Shown piece by piece: positions 1-12,500 of a stretch of 64,000 bases of DNA (positions are counted from its first letter, which is position 1; the number at the start of each line of letters is the position of its first letter). The DNA is from Cantharellus purpuraceus (lineage: Eukaryota; Basidiomycota; Agaricomycetes; Cantharellales; Hydnaceae), in assembly GCA_025174535.1 (NCBI GenBank), contig JALBUN010000045.1, positions 1,674,001-1,738,000 of the forward strand, written 5' to 3'. The translations under genes were made by a program, and so were the position numbers. Under the pieces are notes generated by a model that was given only the letters and a program-made list of their open reading frames with translations, was not told where the DNA came from and did not search any database.

Positions 1-859
1 TAGTGAACAATTGATGAGGTTGTTCACCTCGGTACGCCTCCATTAGCTCGCGTATCTTCTTATTTTCGGCGACCGTGTCCCAGAGTGTTTCCTGGTGTGT
101 TGGCCTCCAATGGGCAGGGAACCGATTCTCGTTCAACCAGACCTCTAGATCCTCTCCGGGCAGGATTTTCGCGGGGCCTTTACCGAAAATGTTAAGGACC
201 ATCGCAAACTCTCCCCGTGCGATCTCCGCATGTAGGGCATCAGGAGGAGCACTGATGGCAGCCTCACGGGCAACGCGTGTATGCGCAACATCTTCGATAG
301 TTACGGCGTTACTGTCCTCTAACGAACGAGCGCAAGGCGGGGAATAGGCCTTGCTAAGAAATTTGTGCAGTAGATTAGGATCGACCTGCGTCGGGGCCAT
401 TTTGGAGCCATCAACATCATCGTCATGGACAACACTTGCGTTGTGCTCGATACGGTCGTGACAATCGATGTCATGAAGATCCAGTGGTTTTAAGACACTT
501 CTTCGGAGCAGTATGTAGCTGCCGAGAACTAGAAAGTCCGCGAAGACGGGAGAGATGCCATATCCCGCCTGTAACGCGTGCGAGAGCACATGGTAAGATA
601 TATTTTTGCCGTCGTGAGGACTTTCGACAGAATCCTCAACACTTTGTCATAACAAGTTGGACGAAGGCGACACGCACAGGTAACAATGGTTCGCTAGTGT
701 ATTCAAGGCGGGGCAGACCGAACGAAGATCGCTCTCGATTGGGGGTATAAAGGTATGGGCGCCCTCGTCAACTGCTGGTCGTGGCTCACTAGTGGAATTA
801 TGTGCCTTTGGAAGATGGTGGTTGGATGTATGATGAGGGAGGACTGCAATGGAAGACAT
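1..859 (-). CDS. Heme-thiolate peroxidase (peroxidase family 2, chloroperoxidase/short peroxygenase type), 3' end outside window
   Basis: Secreted or intracellular heme-thiolate peroxidases of this family use H2O2 to oxidise or oxygenate organic substrates. Exon 1 (859-678) ends shortly after CPALNTLANH, whose Cys (about residue 49) is the expected proximal heme ligand. A 57-bp intron (677-621, GTGCGT...AAAG) restores the reading CYL/PHDGKNISYHV. Exon 2 then has SHALQAGYG, FLVLGSYILLRRS and EHNAS, the segment carrying the acid-base Glu, followed by DALHAEIARGEFAMVLNIFG and a C-terminal region with NRFPAHWRP. About 265 residues are visible, typical of the short forms. No clear signal peptide is seen at the chosen Met, so an upstream exon is possible. 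The coding strand is minus, although a long shadow frame exists on plus. The family call rests on recalled consensus; substrate is unknown. Confidence 0.85.
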
Positions 860-1220
860 GGGAAGTCAATGTGAAACGGACAGCATACATCAACCTAGTA
901 TTTATCAGGGTGAGTAGGTAGGTTCCATCCGCTATCATTCCAAAGCTAACGTGATCTGCTACATTCAGTCGGCATTCGAAGAGGTATCTTCTCAAACACG
1001 TCCAAGTGTGACGGTAAATCCTTATTGCCGTCTTAGCCGGACATCATGATCATTGCGCTTGGTCCGGTACCTGTTAGACTGATGATAGATCCCACCATTA
1101 ACATCCAATGGCCGCCCTGATTTTTGAATTCAGTAGCACGTCCAGGTCAATCTTTCAAGCACAGCTTCTTTCTGATCTATACATGGCAGTCCACTCTACA
1201 ACAATAAAAAAGTAATATGT
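860..1220. other. Intergenic: peroxidase upstream region and hexokinase 3' flank
   Basis: This 361-bp stretch lies between the peroxidase start and the hexokinase stop, both on the minus strand. I see no convincing coding sequence, repeat or RNA gene in it. It must hold the peroxidase promoter and the hexokinase polyadenylation signals. Confidence 0.5.
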
Positions 1221-3113
1221 TCATCCTACACGTTTCACTGCGTGTAATGCACAAAGGGCAGCTATGACAGGAACAATTTCTCAGCACAGCCGTCATCCAA
1301 ATAGGATTGTGACAAACCTCCAACCCCGCTTCCATCCTTAGCCAGACCAATCTCGACTTTTTTCTCAACTTCTGGTCCAACAATAGCTCGGAGAGACTCC
1401 CGAATTCGCTGCTCAAAACCGGGGTAAAACTGTATCAGACTGATTTTCCCAGATCAGTGGCTGCAAATTCCCACAAAGAAGAAGTAATGCCACCTTCCAT
1501 CTACGCCGATTTTTAACGTTTCTGTTCCGTCGGAGAAGCCACCACCGATCCAGGCATTGCCCGTTTGTACGAGAACCGCTGCAACTGCAGCTCCGCTCAA
1601 TTTGGCCGCGCGTGTCGCTACCATCTGACACGCCCATCGAACAACATCGGTATCTTCATCCGAGATGATCTCGGGTTTCATTCCTAGATGGCCCACAAGG
1701 ATGTCCCTGATCTCCATGCTCGTTTTGGCATTTTCGACATCTGACATGAATGCCGCATCGAATCCATAATGTGCATTTAATTGAGGGGTCGAAAACCCTT
1801 GAAATAATATATGCGGGAATGCATCGATGAGATGTAGGAGGATGTTGCGAGTGATCTCCCCCAAGTACATGCCAGAGACAAATTTTTCAAAAGCCTGGAA
1901 TCTAGGATTAATGGATTTGCGGTCAAGCTTGTTGTCAAACGGAGTGACTGGCAATATGCGGCGCTGTAAGACGCGGTGCCTATCAAAGCGCGCGACATTA
2001 AATGATGCAGGCTGTCGTTACCTGGTTGTCAAAGGCACCCCATTCGGTATTGACTACCATCTTGCCTCCTTGAACGGTAGAAACTGAGTTACCCAGCTTG
2101 GTTATTTTGTCCGCATTTTCAACAAAAGCGCCGTTCGTGCCAGTTCCGAAGCTATATGAAAGCTGTGACGACGTGCACACACAGGTGCTACCAACGTACA
2201 TTGCGCCCAGCAAGCATCCGCCAGATGTGTAAGCTCGCGACAACATAGCGCCTACAGTCTAATCACATAAGTGTTAACTTATGGGCCACCACATATAAGC
2301 AAGCATCTCACATCATTAACCAATGCAACGCATTTCACATGTAACTGCTTTCGATCGAAGGCATCTTGAAGCAGTTTGACAACATCACGGCCGATTGCAT
2401 TTCTGACATCAAAGCCCTTAGTCCAGGTCAATATTTTACCCCTATCAAGTGCCGTCTGTTCCACGGGGAAACTGAAGGTGAGGCCAAGTTTAAGCTCGTC
2501 GTCATCCGGGGACTCTCCAGAACAATCCGTTAAGAAGGCATCCACGCAATCTGCCAGGTAATCTATGGACGAAAACGTGAGTCACCACACAGTCATCTGT
2601 CCAGGGAACTTACCAAACAATGCAGAAGCCTCTCCCGTCTTTAGAGTATCTGAAACCTTATACTTGTGCTGGCGCAAAGTGAAAGTCTTGTCGCCTTTAA
2701 GATGAACTTCGCAGACACGGCTGAGGATAACATAATTAACGCCCTAAGCTTGCACACTCTTGGCGGACAATTCACAGATTTGTTCCACCCAAGTCGAGCG
2801 AAAGAAATGTGCTGTGAACACGGCAAGTCAAGAGGAGAGACATAAAACGAAGAGCCTCTTGCGTACCCTTTCTCTGAGCCATCCGGCAGCGCGCCCGTCA
2901 CGAAGGTAGGACTTGTACATGTATTCAGGGGCAGAAAAATAGAAAGAGGAGAAAGACGTACATCATAGCCATGGGCTCACCGTACCGCGACAGACCTACA
3001 TTGAAATCGTCCACAAATTGCCTGGTGATTGCACAAAGAGTTTCGTCCGACAAAGTGAACTGCTCCTCGATCCCGTTAAGTATATCCTGGCTAGCTTGAG
3101 GCCTTGAAGCCAT
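1221..3113 (-). CDS. Hexokinase (ATP:hexose 6-phosphotransferase)
   Basis: Phosphorylates glucose and other hexoses at the entry of glycolysis; some fungal hexokinases also act in glucose repression. About ten exons can be read. In order they give ASQDILNGIEEQFTLSDE, PMAMIPTFVTGALPDGSEKG, TFLSLDLGGTNLRVCEV (phosphate-1 loop), the sugar-binding stretch WTKGFDVRNAIGRDVV, SRAYTSGGCLLGAIFGTGTNGAFVE, VNTEWGAFDN, FEKFVSGMYLGE, VATRAAKLSGAAVAAVLVQTG (adenosine site), SLIQFYPGFEQRIRESLRAIVG and a terminal AALCALHAVKRVG followed by TGA. Introns are 48-65 bp. Every expected hexokinase-1 and hexokinase-2 domain block is present without a break, so the gene looks intact. Start is the Met of MASRPQ; a second Met three codons upstream (3122) is equally possible. 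Confidence 0.93.
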
Positions 3114-3329
3114 CGGTGGCATACTTCGGGACTGGTCAACTTGTGAGCGAGTATTAAGCAGTAGGTTTATCCTCCAAGCCAAATTGAAAAAGACAGGGGT
3201 CTTTCCACGATGGTCTCCACAGATGATGCGGTGAAACCTCGGATTTAATGATGTCTCATGATGATATAGAAATATGGATACACCGATCACTTGTACACGT
3301 CAATGTCTATGTATTCAAAACGAGGCCCA

Positions 3330-6300
3330 TTAGCCTCTACCTCCTCTCTTTTTCACCTCTTTCCACTCTCGGAAAATCCCATCCAGACTCTTGTGCAGCA
3401 AGTGCTGTGGTAGACACCGTATAATCTCACCCACTTTCTCGTCGACTTCTCGTTTGCCTTTGTCTTCATCAGATGACATCGCTCGGTCTGCAAAACTCTC
3501 TGCCATGCGGACCATAGCTACGATAGCAAGGCTCAAATGAGTTTGTTGAGATGCATGCGGGGAATTTGGCGACAATGCAGTGAGAAGTGGTCCCGATAGA
3601 TGGAGGTTTGGTGACGAAGCCGTGTTTGAAAACGAGATGGGAGTGGCACGTTCGCCCCGGACAAGGCGAAGGAGGATTTCGAGCATATTATCACTCTCAG
3701 ACATATGCGTCTTGACGAATCTTTGACGCTCTGCTTCTAGACCTACCAACGAACTGTTTGACCAATTCTCGAGGACTGTGTGAATGGTTGGCGGCTGGAA
3801 GAAAGCAATCATAAGGTAACAATTATCCAATAGATGTGTAATAGGACGCACGGGATCAGGGTCAACCACCTCGATGCGTTTTTCCCACCCATCGTCACCG
3901 CTGACCCAGAAGATACCGAAAGTGTTTCGTAGCCATTCCTCAATATCCCCAGTTTTAACCCATCTCGGCTCCGTCATCGGTTTGTCCTTGTCTAAGTATA
4001 TGGTCAAAGTCGTCTTGGATGGTGAAACAATGCGAGATAACGGCGGCAGCAGACCGTCATCGGTAGGAAGCTGCTGTAGACGATGATAAGATTGTGAAGC
4101 TTGAGAATAGGTTTCTGCCTATTGGACGCTTAACGACCGACCCAAGAACAAGGGCGAAAAGTGCTCACAAGAAGACCCTTGAGATCCATGTCACCTTCCC
4201 GTTCCAGGGATAACTCGACTTCGATGCGACCTTGCCCACGCCATATTTTCATTGTTTCAACGACTTGCGCATCGATTAGCAAACGTCGTGCACCAGACGC
4301 ATATGAAATTGAGACACGGTTAGCAGACGGTAATCTGTGTCGAGGACAAACAGTCTCATTGATGGTGAGTCCAGGGATCTGAGAAGAGGTAGCCAGCGTT
4401 GTAGCTTGGCTATTTGATGGCGAGGCCAGAGAACTGAAGGAACCTCCAGAAGAATGTAGCGTCTGGGAAAGTGATTGCTGGCTAGCACTTTGCGATGCGG
4501 GTGATGCTGGAGGTTCCGGCTCAGGGCCAGAATCCACATGGAGATCACTTGCTGCAGGTTTATGGCTTAGAGTGTCCTCAGTGATGACATCCTGAGGTAA
4601 GAAATCGTCTTCATCAGCACCAAGCACATGTGCCGCAGGTAAGTCATCCACAGGCTCGGCAGAAGCGCTTTCAGGGACGGGGACTTCCTTCTCTTCATAT
4701 TCGCCATTGACAGTGATATGACCTTGATTTCCCGTGTCCACAATGTCGACAGTGATCCCCAAAGGTGTCACAGTGTCGTTTCGAGGTGCATTGTCTTCAA
4801 CGTGGTTTGGCTCAGCGATCTCCTCATCCGGCCCTTCCCCTCCAACCTCGGCATTCACCATCCCATCGTGATGTGCGGGTTGATGTACATGCTCTTCCTG
4901 AGTTCCATCTTCCGTGGCCTCGACATCACGTCCAATTGCCTCCATCAACCAATCACCTTCGTCTTCCGTTCGACCACTGATACTCGCGGTGGCGCTCATG
5001 TCCACGCTAGGGGCAACGCTACCTCTATCCTTTTCCACGTCTCCTGCCTTGGATTGGGTGTCATGGGAAACCTCTTCAACATCTAGAGTAGGGTTAAGTT
5101 TAGTCCTTCGCCTACGACCTTCCTCCTCCTCTTCCTCGGACAGTTTCCGCTTGGCTCTGTTTACACTAACATTCGAGACACCATTCACAACTTTTAGATG
5201 AGAATCATCAAGAGAGGCAGGAGTGTTGAAATATATGCGAATGCGGGGCGGGGATGGTGGAGGGGGACCCGGAAGTGGTGAACCCAACTTTTTGGGTGAG
5301 TCGCTAGAGGACATCTTAGACTGTATTATAGGTGGGGGCACTGGAGCTTCGGAAGCGGCAGACGCGTCTGTGTCTTTTACGGCAGACCCAAACTCGATTT
5401 CCTCCACTCCATCTGTGAGGGTAAGTTGAGGATCACCAGTAGCCTCATCGGCTTCGCTCTTGACAGGCTGAGTGGTATTAGAGTCGTCCACACTTTCTAA
5501 TGTGGTGCAAGATCCCCATCTCCACTGCAAACTCTCGATTTCCAACCCTATAATCCTGAAGTCTGTCAGAGTTTGCCTGACCTCTTCTTTCTTTCCAGAG
5601 CGATCTTTTTCACCCAAAGTGCTGGGCGCATTGAACCTAGCCACGCCCCCGTCTCGAGGGTGATTTGTGTGTGCATACGCTGATCCACGGCCTCTGCCAC
5701 TCCCAGATGCACCACGACGATTATGATTATTTTGATTATGCCATCCTCCACGCCCACCACGATGCCCTCCAGACTGCCCCACATTGTGGGATCCCCTCCC
5801 ACTGGAGCCATGTCCACCGCGACCACCACGAGTCCCTGTATTAGTTAGAGCACCTCCTCGCATCATACCAATACTAGGTCCTCCTCCTATGCCCATTGTT
5901 CCACCACGACCTCGCAGAGCAGCACCACGTGCACCTGGACCACTGGGAAGCCCACCTCCTCGGCTGGTACCAACGCTGTTCGGAAGTCCGTTCGATCCTG
6001 CACGTCCTATCCCGTGGCCTGACCCACTTGGCCCTGAGCCAATCGACGCAGGATAAGCCATTGGCGGTCCCTCAAATCGAGGGCGCTTCGCAGGCGGAAG
6101 ATGCGGTGGAGTATGTTGAGGGGGCGGGGGTTGCTGTTGGAACATGGGCTGTTGAGGACGATAAGGCTGAGACGGTTGAGGAAACGAGTGAGCGGCTTGA
6201 GATGGAAATGCTCTTCCCGGTTGGGTAGGTGGTGGATGCTGAGAAAAATAAGGTTGAGACGGCTGTGTCACTCCCTGAGGAATCGCAAATGGCTGGCGCG

Positions 6301-6601
6301 GTGGTTGTTGAGCTGGTCTTTGCCAGTTGAAATTTTGCTGCCCCCCGTAGCCATAATTGGCGTATAAAGACGTCTGATTTGCCGGAACCTGAGACGATGC
6401 ACCTGAAGGGCCTGGGGTGGGTTGAGGAGGGGTCCACTGAGGAATCAATTGCGGATGCCCTGGTTGATGAGCGGCTTGTGCTGCAGCCCAATGGGCAGAA
6501 TAGTCATATTGTTGGGGCTGTTGAGGCGGGAGACCGGGAGGAAGTGGAGGATTTGAGTAAGCTGCCTGCTGAGGAAAGAATGGGTTGGGACGTTTGTTCA
6601 T
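3330..6601 (-). CDS. Large Pro/Gln-rich, RGG-containing protein of unknown function
   Basis: Two exons joined over a 95-bp intron (4168-4074, GTGAGC...CTACAG) encode about 1060 residues. Residues 1-160 are Pro/Gln/Tyr-rich low complexity beginning MNKRPNPFFPQQ. Residues about 190-320 are Gly/Arg-rich with several RGG boxes (for example SRGGG, RGGRGG, GGRGGWHNQ), a pattern common in RNA-binding and condensate-forming proteins. The middle is acidic and Ser/Thr-rich, with a basic stretch resembling a nuclear localisation signal near residue 490 (RAKRKLS, GRRRRTKLN). The last 230 residues are better ordered, with YLDKDKPMTEPRWVKTGDIEEWL and LLDNCYLMIAFFQPP, and I recognise no named domain there. 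An RNA-related nuclear role is an inference from composition. Shadow frames on both strands across the low-complexity region are not genes. Confidence 0.8.
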
Positions 6602-6836
6602 GTTCCCCGTCCAAGGCTCGATCTGTCACGATTTACTTTGGAGGTTCTCGTCTCGGGTGCACTGCTATACCTAAGTAGATGCACGTCCCCCGATTAGCCA
6701 CAGCTCAAGAGTTTTACTGGTATGCCGCTTGGGTAAGTTGAAGACTTTTCGACTCCGACGCTTGTCACAGTGACGGCATTTGAAGGCACTTCAATGTATT
6801 TGCCCAAGAATTTTATAGGTACTAATTACTCGTATG

Positions 6837-8595
6837 CTACCATCTGAACTCAATTGTTCCGCAGGTCTGCCCTCGCACACCTTTGAAGGGCTTGTATATT
6901 TCTCCCGTTACCTTCAGTTGATCGATCTGGAGGGTCGAGAAACTGTGTTGCTGAATTTCAAAGATAGCCTTGAAAGCCCGTGCTGGTCGTGGATGTAAGG
7001 CTCTGGATCGAAGTTTTAACATGATTCAGAAACAAGTCAATGGGAGATTTACGTGGATGTAAATGAACCACGGAGGGTATGAGTCGACAATGGTGACATG
7101 GACGCAATTTCCCAACGGAGAAGCTATAAGACGAATGAGCTAAGGCAGGTTGGTGTCTGCGAAGACAAACTAGTTTTGTAGGGTCATAGGCCCAGGTGCT
7201 TCCAGAAGAAACCAAACAGCTGGCACCGGTTGCACCGTTGCCAAGAAATAGTTCAATACAGATGCCTTCTAAAACCCTTCCAGAAACACGAGACATCAAC
7301 GTCAGATCCAGTGTACCTAATTTAGAGTCAGTGGGCGCTGCGACCGACAATGTGTATGCGCTTTACCCCCGTTCTCGGTGATGGTGACAGTAGGTCTCAT
7401 GTTCAGTGGTGGAGAAATTAGCTGCCCCGCGACGAGGCCAATCGACGGAGAAAAGCGATATTCTAATAAAGTGAAGTATCTGTCCGGCGGGACAAATGAT
7501 AGCGCTTTATCTCTTGTCCACTTTTGTAACCTGCAGCAGTCGCGTTATAAAATCGCAGTCGGAATGAAACAGAAGCAGTCTCCTACCGGACACAAGGATG
7601 AAAAGAGCAGTCGCTTAGTACTTGAGCTTTTTTAAAGGTGAGAAGGAGATCTGGTGTGCCTGTTCTATATGCTTAGAACTTCATATGGGTTGAACGATGC
7701 AAGTCCCACCTGATAGACGACAATTGGCAATAACTTTCCCCCAAACGGTGCTTGATACGACTGTTCCAGTTCTAGGGGAAGTCACACTTTTCAAGAACAC
7801 AATAAGAGCAAGACCTTCATACCTAGTCACAATCGCATCAAGCTCCTCCACCATGTCGAAATATATTTCATTATTGTTGTATTTGATGCCTGCCTTTCGC
7901 CAGGGTATCGGGGAGGCAAAAGGTGTTGCACTGGCCTTTGCAAGTCCGGCTACACCAGCTACGGATAAGATCTTGTTCACAAAGGAAGGTGGAAGGACAA
8001 TGTCTCTGAGTGCACTAGATTCTGTTGTAAGAGGATACCCATCATCGACCATTTCCTCAAGAAGCTTTGTGTCTGATTATGAGAATTAACGCAAGACTTG
8101 GGGACTAGCATGCTGACCTGGTAAACAACGTCGAAGTTATCCTTCAAACTTGAGACTGACACGTCCCCAAGGTAGTCCTGCAGAATTTCAACAAACCGTT
8201 GAAGAAACGCAAAGACAAATAGTGGATCCACTTTGTATACAGGATCCAAAGCGATTGTTGATTAGAAGAGTCGCTGGCAGCAGGCGGATTCACTTACTAT
8301 CACTGCTAATGGGAGCTAAGATTCTCAAACCACCAAACTCGACGTGACAGCAAGCTGAAGGACCATTATGGCCCATCACATATAAAATTGGGTCGAGTCG
8401 GCCTGACTGTGTCTTTGCGACTGCGTCATTGAAAGCATCGACGTGGAGGAGGGGGTACGATGTAGAGGTATTGCGGAAGTTTGTCTGAATGATTGGACGA
8501 CTTTTCAATATAAAAATTCAGTGGGGGAGAGGATATGAAGTCGGCAGTTCAACTAACCCAGTTTCATCCAAAATGATGAGACCGTCAATTGGCAT
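6837..8595 (-). CDS. APM3: AP-3 adaptor complex mu subunit
   Basis: Medium subunit of AP-3, the heterotetramer that sorts cargo from Golgi and endosomes to the vacuole. About ten exons give a complete protein starting MPIDGLIILDETG. The N-terminal longin-like half contains YPLLHVDAFNDAVAK, ACCHVEFGGLRILAPIS, DPLFVFAFLQRFVEILQDYLGDV and SLKDNFDVVYQLLEEM. The mu-homology half starts at PFASPIPWRKAGIKYNNNEIYFDMVEE and continues with GTPDLLLTF, LSFVPPDRYFTLLEYRF, TLDLTLMSRVSGRVLE, ATGASCLV and LLRWEIASM. It ends FEIQQHSFSTL..VTGEIYKPFKGVRG..FRW and TAG, the normal AP-3 mu terminus. All introns are short and in-phase joins need no correction. The blocks SPIPWR and YNNNEIYFD separate AP-3 mu from AP-1 and AP-2 mu. 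A MITE lies about 80 bp upstream of the start codon. Confidence 0.93.
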
Positions 8596-8683
8596 ATCTT
8601 CCGTCGGCAAGTCGGTGCTAATAGTCGAGACTGGCTAGTGGCGCGAACTTCACGTGACCGCCGGGACTGGGAGCCTTCTGTCG

Positions 8684-8851
8684 TATGCTACTCCGACTGC
8701 ACAATATGTCGAGAGCGGAGCGCTGAGTACGTATACGGTATGTATGTCCATGGACCGGTCCACGGACCGAGTGATAGGCGCTTCAAACATATGCGCATGA
8801 TTGAAACATGTGCGCATTCAAAATTAATTATTGTGCAGTCGGAGTAGCATA
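8684..8851. mobile_element. MITE: 168-bp non-autonomous DNA transposon with perfect TIRs and TSD
   Basis: Positions 8684-8706 and 8829-8851 are a perfect 23-bp terminal inverted repeat (outer bases TATGCTACTCCG). The element is flanked by a perfect 7-bp direct repeat TCTGTCG at 8677-8683 and 8852-8858, read as the target site duplication. The interior contains a 12-bp palindrome TGGACCGGTCCA and a smaller inverted repeat ATGCGCA...TGCGCAT, and no coding capacity. It sits between the divergent AP-3 mu and MscS genes, in the probable promoter or 5' UTR of AP-3 mu. The superfamily cannot be settled from TIR and TSD alone. Confidence 0.85.
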
Positions 8852-8858
8852 TCTGTCG

Positions 8859-9536
8859 CGCCTGACACGAACACATCTCTTCAAGTGTCATAGGAGTGTC
8901 CAGGCGCTATATATGGAATACGAACATGACATGGAGACAGGCCCCAACGTCAGCCCAGAGGACGGATGTCCGAACATAAGTACTAAAATATCATTACTGC
9001 CATGCCATGGACGCCTCCCGAGTCCCCAAGTGTCATTTATGAATAGACAGTATTCCAGGACAGAGGATAATCAGTTCCAGCGCACTCTCTCTGCCATCTG
9101 TAACTTGCACGGTTGCTGTGTAGTATAATACTCTTACACTGAACTCCGTTGAGGGTACCCGCGGCAGACCTAGACGGTAACCAGTGGGAGCTGAGTGTAG
9201 GAGAGGGTGCTGCTTACGTACTGCGGATCCACTTCAAACTGATCGAGTTGCTCCACAACATACATATCGGTACCGGTAATTGTTCCACACTTGATGATAT
9301 GAATTTTCTGGGCATTGCCAAGTCAGGTCAATCGTTGTTGGTGACTGGGGATACATGCATCTCCATTTAGCTTACCGAATTTCCCTCTGAGATGATAGCT
9401 GGTGCTCCCTTCCGTGTCAGCCTGCTAAACGATCAGAAATAGAAGTGGATCAACTCGCCACTCCGGATATCTCACGTCCTCCTTATCATCGGAGCAATTT
9501 TCTCACCCCCGCCATACACAAATCTTGACCAGTGCC
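8859..9536. other. Intergenic region upstream of the MscS-type channel
   Basis: About 680 bp with short open frames on the plus strand (for example 9149-9370), none with recognisable protein features. I see no repeat or RNA gene here. It probably holds the promoter and 5' UTR of the downstream channel gene. Confidence 0.4.
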
Positions 9537-12500
9537 ATGGTCAACTTCAAAGTTGACACTAGTAACTCTCACAAGGACGCGGAAGGTGACACTAAAAGAC
9601 TCTCTGTTCACTATCCTAGTGAAATTGATGTGCATCGTACGGACCGAACTGTACACACAGAGGAGGAGCACACTGTCCGGCCATCGTCCGTTGCTGGCAC
9701 GGAAGATGAGGATTTCGAGGAGAATTATGATTGGAGTGCCGATGAGGACATGGTAGATGAGGAGGCAAAGTTCGAGCATACAGCAGAGGGTGAAACGTCT
9801 CGGAAAGGTTGGGGACTTAAGAGGTGTGTGACAGCGAAATTTAGCACCATGTACCGTGTTTTACGTGTTTTTTTTTTCCCTTCAGGATAGCGACTTTCTT
9901 TCTTTCCACACTCGTCGGTTCGACCTTGCTCGCCGCTATCATTGTGACCGTTCCACTCGTGCTTCACTTCTATTACCTTGTCCCGCACCGTACTGATTAT
10001 CGTCGGTACGTTGCTGACAATGTCTCCGCATGGTTATACTGGGCTGCTGCGAACCTTTTGCTGTCCTGGTACCTCGCCATGATCGTGGACAGTATTCCTA
10101 TTATTTGCAACCTCGTTGTCGATCTTGTGTGGGGTGAAATTACTGAAACTGTACGGTCCCGAATCGAACTTTACAACGCTGCCAAGGATAATATCAAACC
10201 CGTGCTCTACGGTGCATCAGGTTGGGTCAGCTGGATCGTCATATTTAATGGAATATACCATTTGTATGACCACCACAACGAAGCTAGAAGTCGCGCACAA
10301 TACACACCTAGGGTGCGTCCATGTTTACTTAGACAAATTTGATAACTAATCATCCGCGGTAGACGTATCAAGCAATACAGTTTCTATTCTTCTTCACCCT
10401 TGTGATCTCTGCAGAGAAAATGTTGGCTCACATCATTGCGTTTGCTTTTCATCGCAAGGCGTTCAATGAAAGAATAGAAGCCCTAAAGCATGACCTGAAG
10501 GTCATTAATCATCTTCGTGGTTATCGTCCTAAGCGGCACACCCATAAGCATACTTCACATCGTCCTGTATTCTCACTATCCGGACTTGTTACGGCCACTC
10601 CCCCTTTTGAAAAGGCAGGGTTCAATTTCGGTGCAGGGGGTGGTACGGCTAACGAGAAACAAGATTCATTGCACCATCATGGCCCACGGAGTCGCCCGGT
10701 GTCGCCTGACGTTTTGTCCGACGATGAAGGACATGCCGGGGATATTGAAGAAGGCATAGGACGTGGGAGTCCCCGCTCGAGGAAAGGAAAAGAGAGAAGA
10801 AGCTGGACTTTCCGTTCGGCGTTATCATTGGGACACGGTTCGCAGAGTACTGGCAACACGGCCAGGGCACCCACGCTAGCGGACCAACCTCTCCACACAC
10901 ACACTTATCCACCCACGACACATCTCTCAGAACAGGCCAACAATTCTCGGTCGGGGAGGGTAACACCACAGCCAACACGCCCCCGTGAAGATGACGCAGC
11001 TGTAGTGGTTCAGGCTGCGAAGGCACTCAAAACCGCCGTGATGCATGATGCAAGGAATATCAAAGGCAAAGAAACTGGTCTGTCCGAATCGGGCTGGAAC
11101 ATAAATTCCGCGCTTGACGCAAAGGTGTGGCGTTTTGTGCATCATGTAGCAAGACTACTTACCACTCACTGCCCGGCAGCGCCTTGCCAGATCGATTTAT
11201 GTCGCATTCAAGGAGGATCACCACCGCAAATATCTCATCCCATCCGATCTATACCCAGCCTATCCCAGACACGAGGATGCTGAAGATGCTTTCAGGGTAT
11301 TTGACAAGGATAACAATGGCGATATCTCTCGTGCAGAAATTAAAACAAAAATACTTAAAGTGTATAAGGAGCGTCGAGCGCTGAATAGAAGCTTGCGCGA
11401 TGTAGGCCATGCACTCAACACGCTTGATAGAATCATGATATTCGCTGCAATGGTGATTTTATTCTTTAGTGAGTTGTCATCGAGGTTTTTTCAGATAAGC
11501 GTTATTAATCAACTGGATTATTAGTCTCGTTGTCGGTGTTCAATATAGGGATTGGAAGCTCCTTAACGTCGTTTTATACGGTACAGTACTGCGTTGTCCC
11601 CTAAACCGATTCTCACGCAAGGCATAAGATTGGAATCGCAGCGAGTTTCATTTTCAAAAACTCTGCCAGCTCGGTATGTTCTACCGCCAAGATAAGCATG
11701 TAGGACTCACGATCCGTAGGCCTTCGATTCCGTGATCTTCCTATTCGTTACTCAGTGAGTTCAAACTATACCTCAACTTTCATCTGTACTGATACATGGA
11801 AGTCCTTTCGATACGGGGGACAGGGTATTTGTTGATAGTATGTAGCACGTGTCAGGCAAAAATCTGCTTACTGATGTCTTAAAGACGAGAACCTTGTCGT
11901 GAAAAAGATGGGCCTGTTCGCAGTAGGCGGTCTTATACCTTCTTAAACTTGTCGTTCACATTCTCTATGCAGACGACGTTCATGCGAGCGGATGGCACAG
12001 AGACATACTATTTTAACTCTCAATTATTTACCAAGTTCATAACCAACGTGCAACGTAGCGGGGTGAATTGCTTGTCTTATGGCACTTATTACAGCTTGCT
12101 TATCGTTTTTTAGAAAATGTTCGAGAATCTCACAGTGCAGGTTGCGTGGAGAACACCCTTAGAAAAGCTCGATCAGCTAGAGAAGTGCATGAATGATTGG
12201 TTAGCTACTGAGGAGAATCGATGGTTCGAACCGAATACGGCTGTGACGCTCCAGAAGATTGACTACCAGCGGTGTCTGGAATTTACTATGGCAATCGGAC
12301 ATAATGGGTATGGACGATCCTCTAATTCCCACCATTATCTTTAATGCTATGCCAGAACATGGCAAGACTGGGGTTTGCGCAACGTCCGCAAGACAGCCTT
12401 CCTCGCCGCTGTACATTTTTACTGTCGGCGGATCGGCATCACCTTCCATGATTCACCACAACCTATACTAGTCGTTGAGACTGAAGAGCAAATTTCCAAA

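Noticed and set aside
5784..6678. Several plus-strand frames across the Gly/Pro-rich region
   Set aside because: They are shadows of the low-complexity coding sequence of the minus-strand RGG protein, which has one continuous 800-codon frame.
8638..8891. Two overlapping open frames on opposite strands
   Set aside because: Both are mirror readings of the MITE's inverted repeats and match no family.
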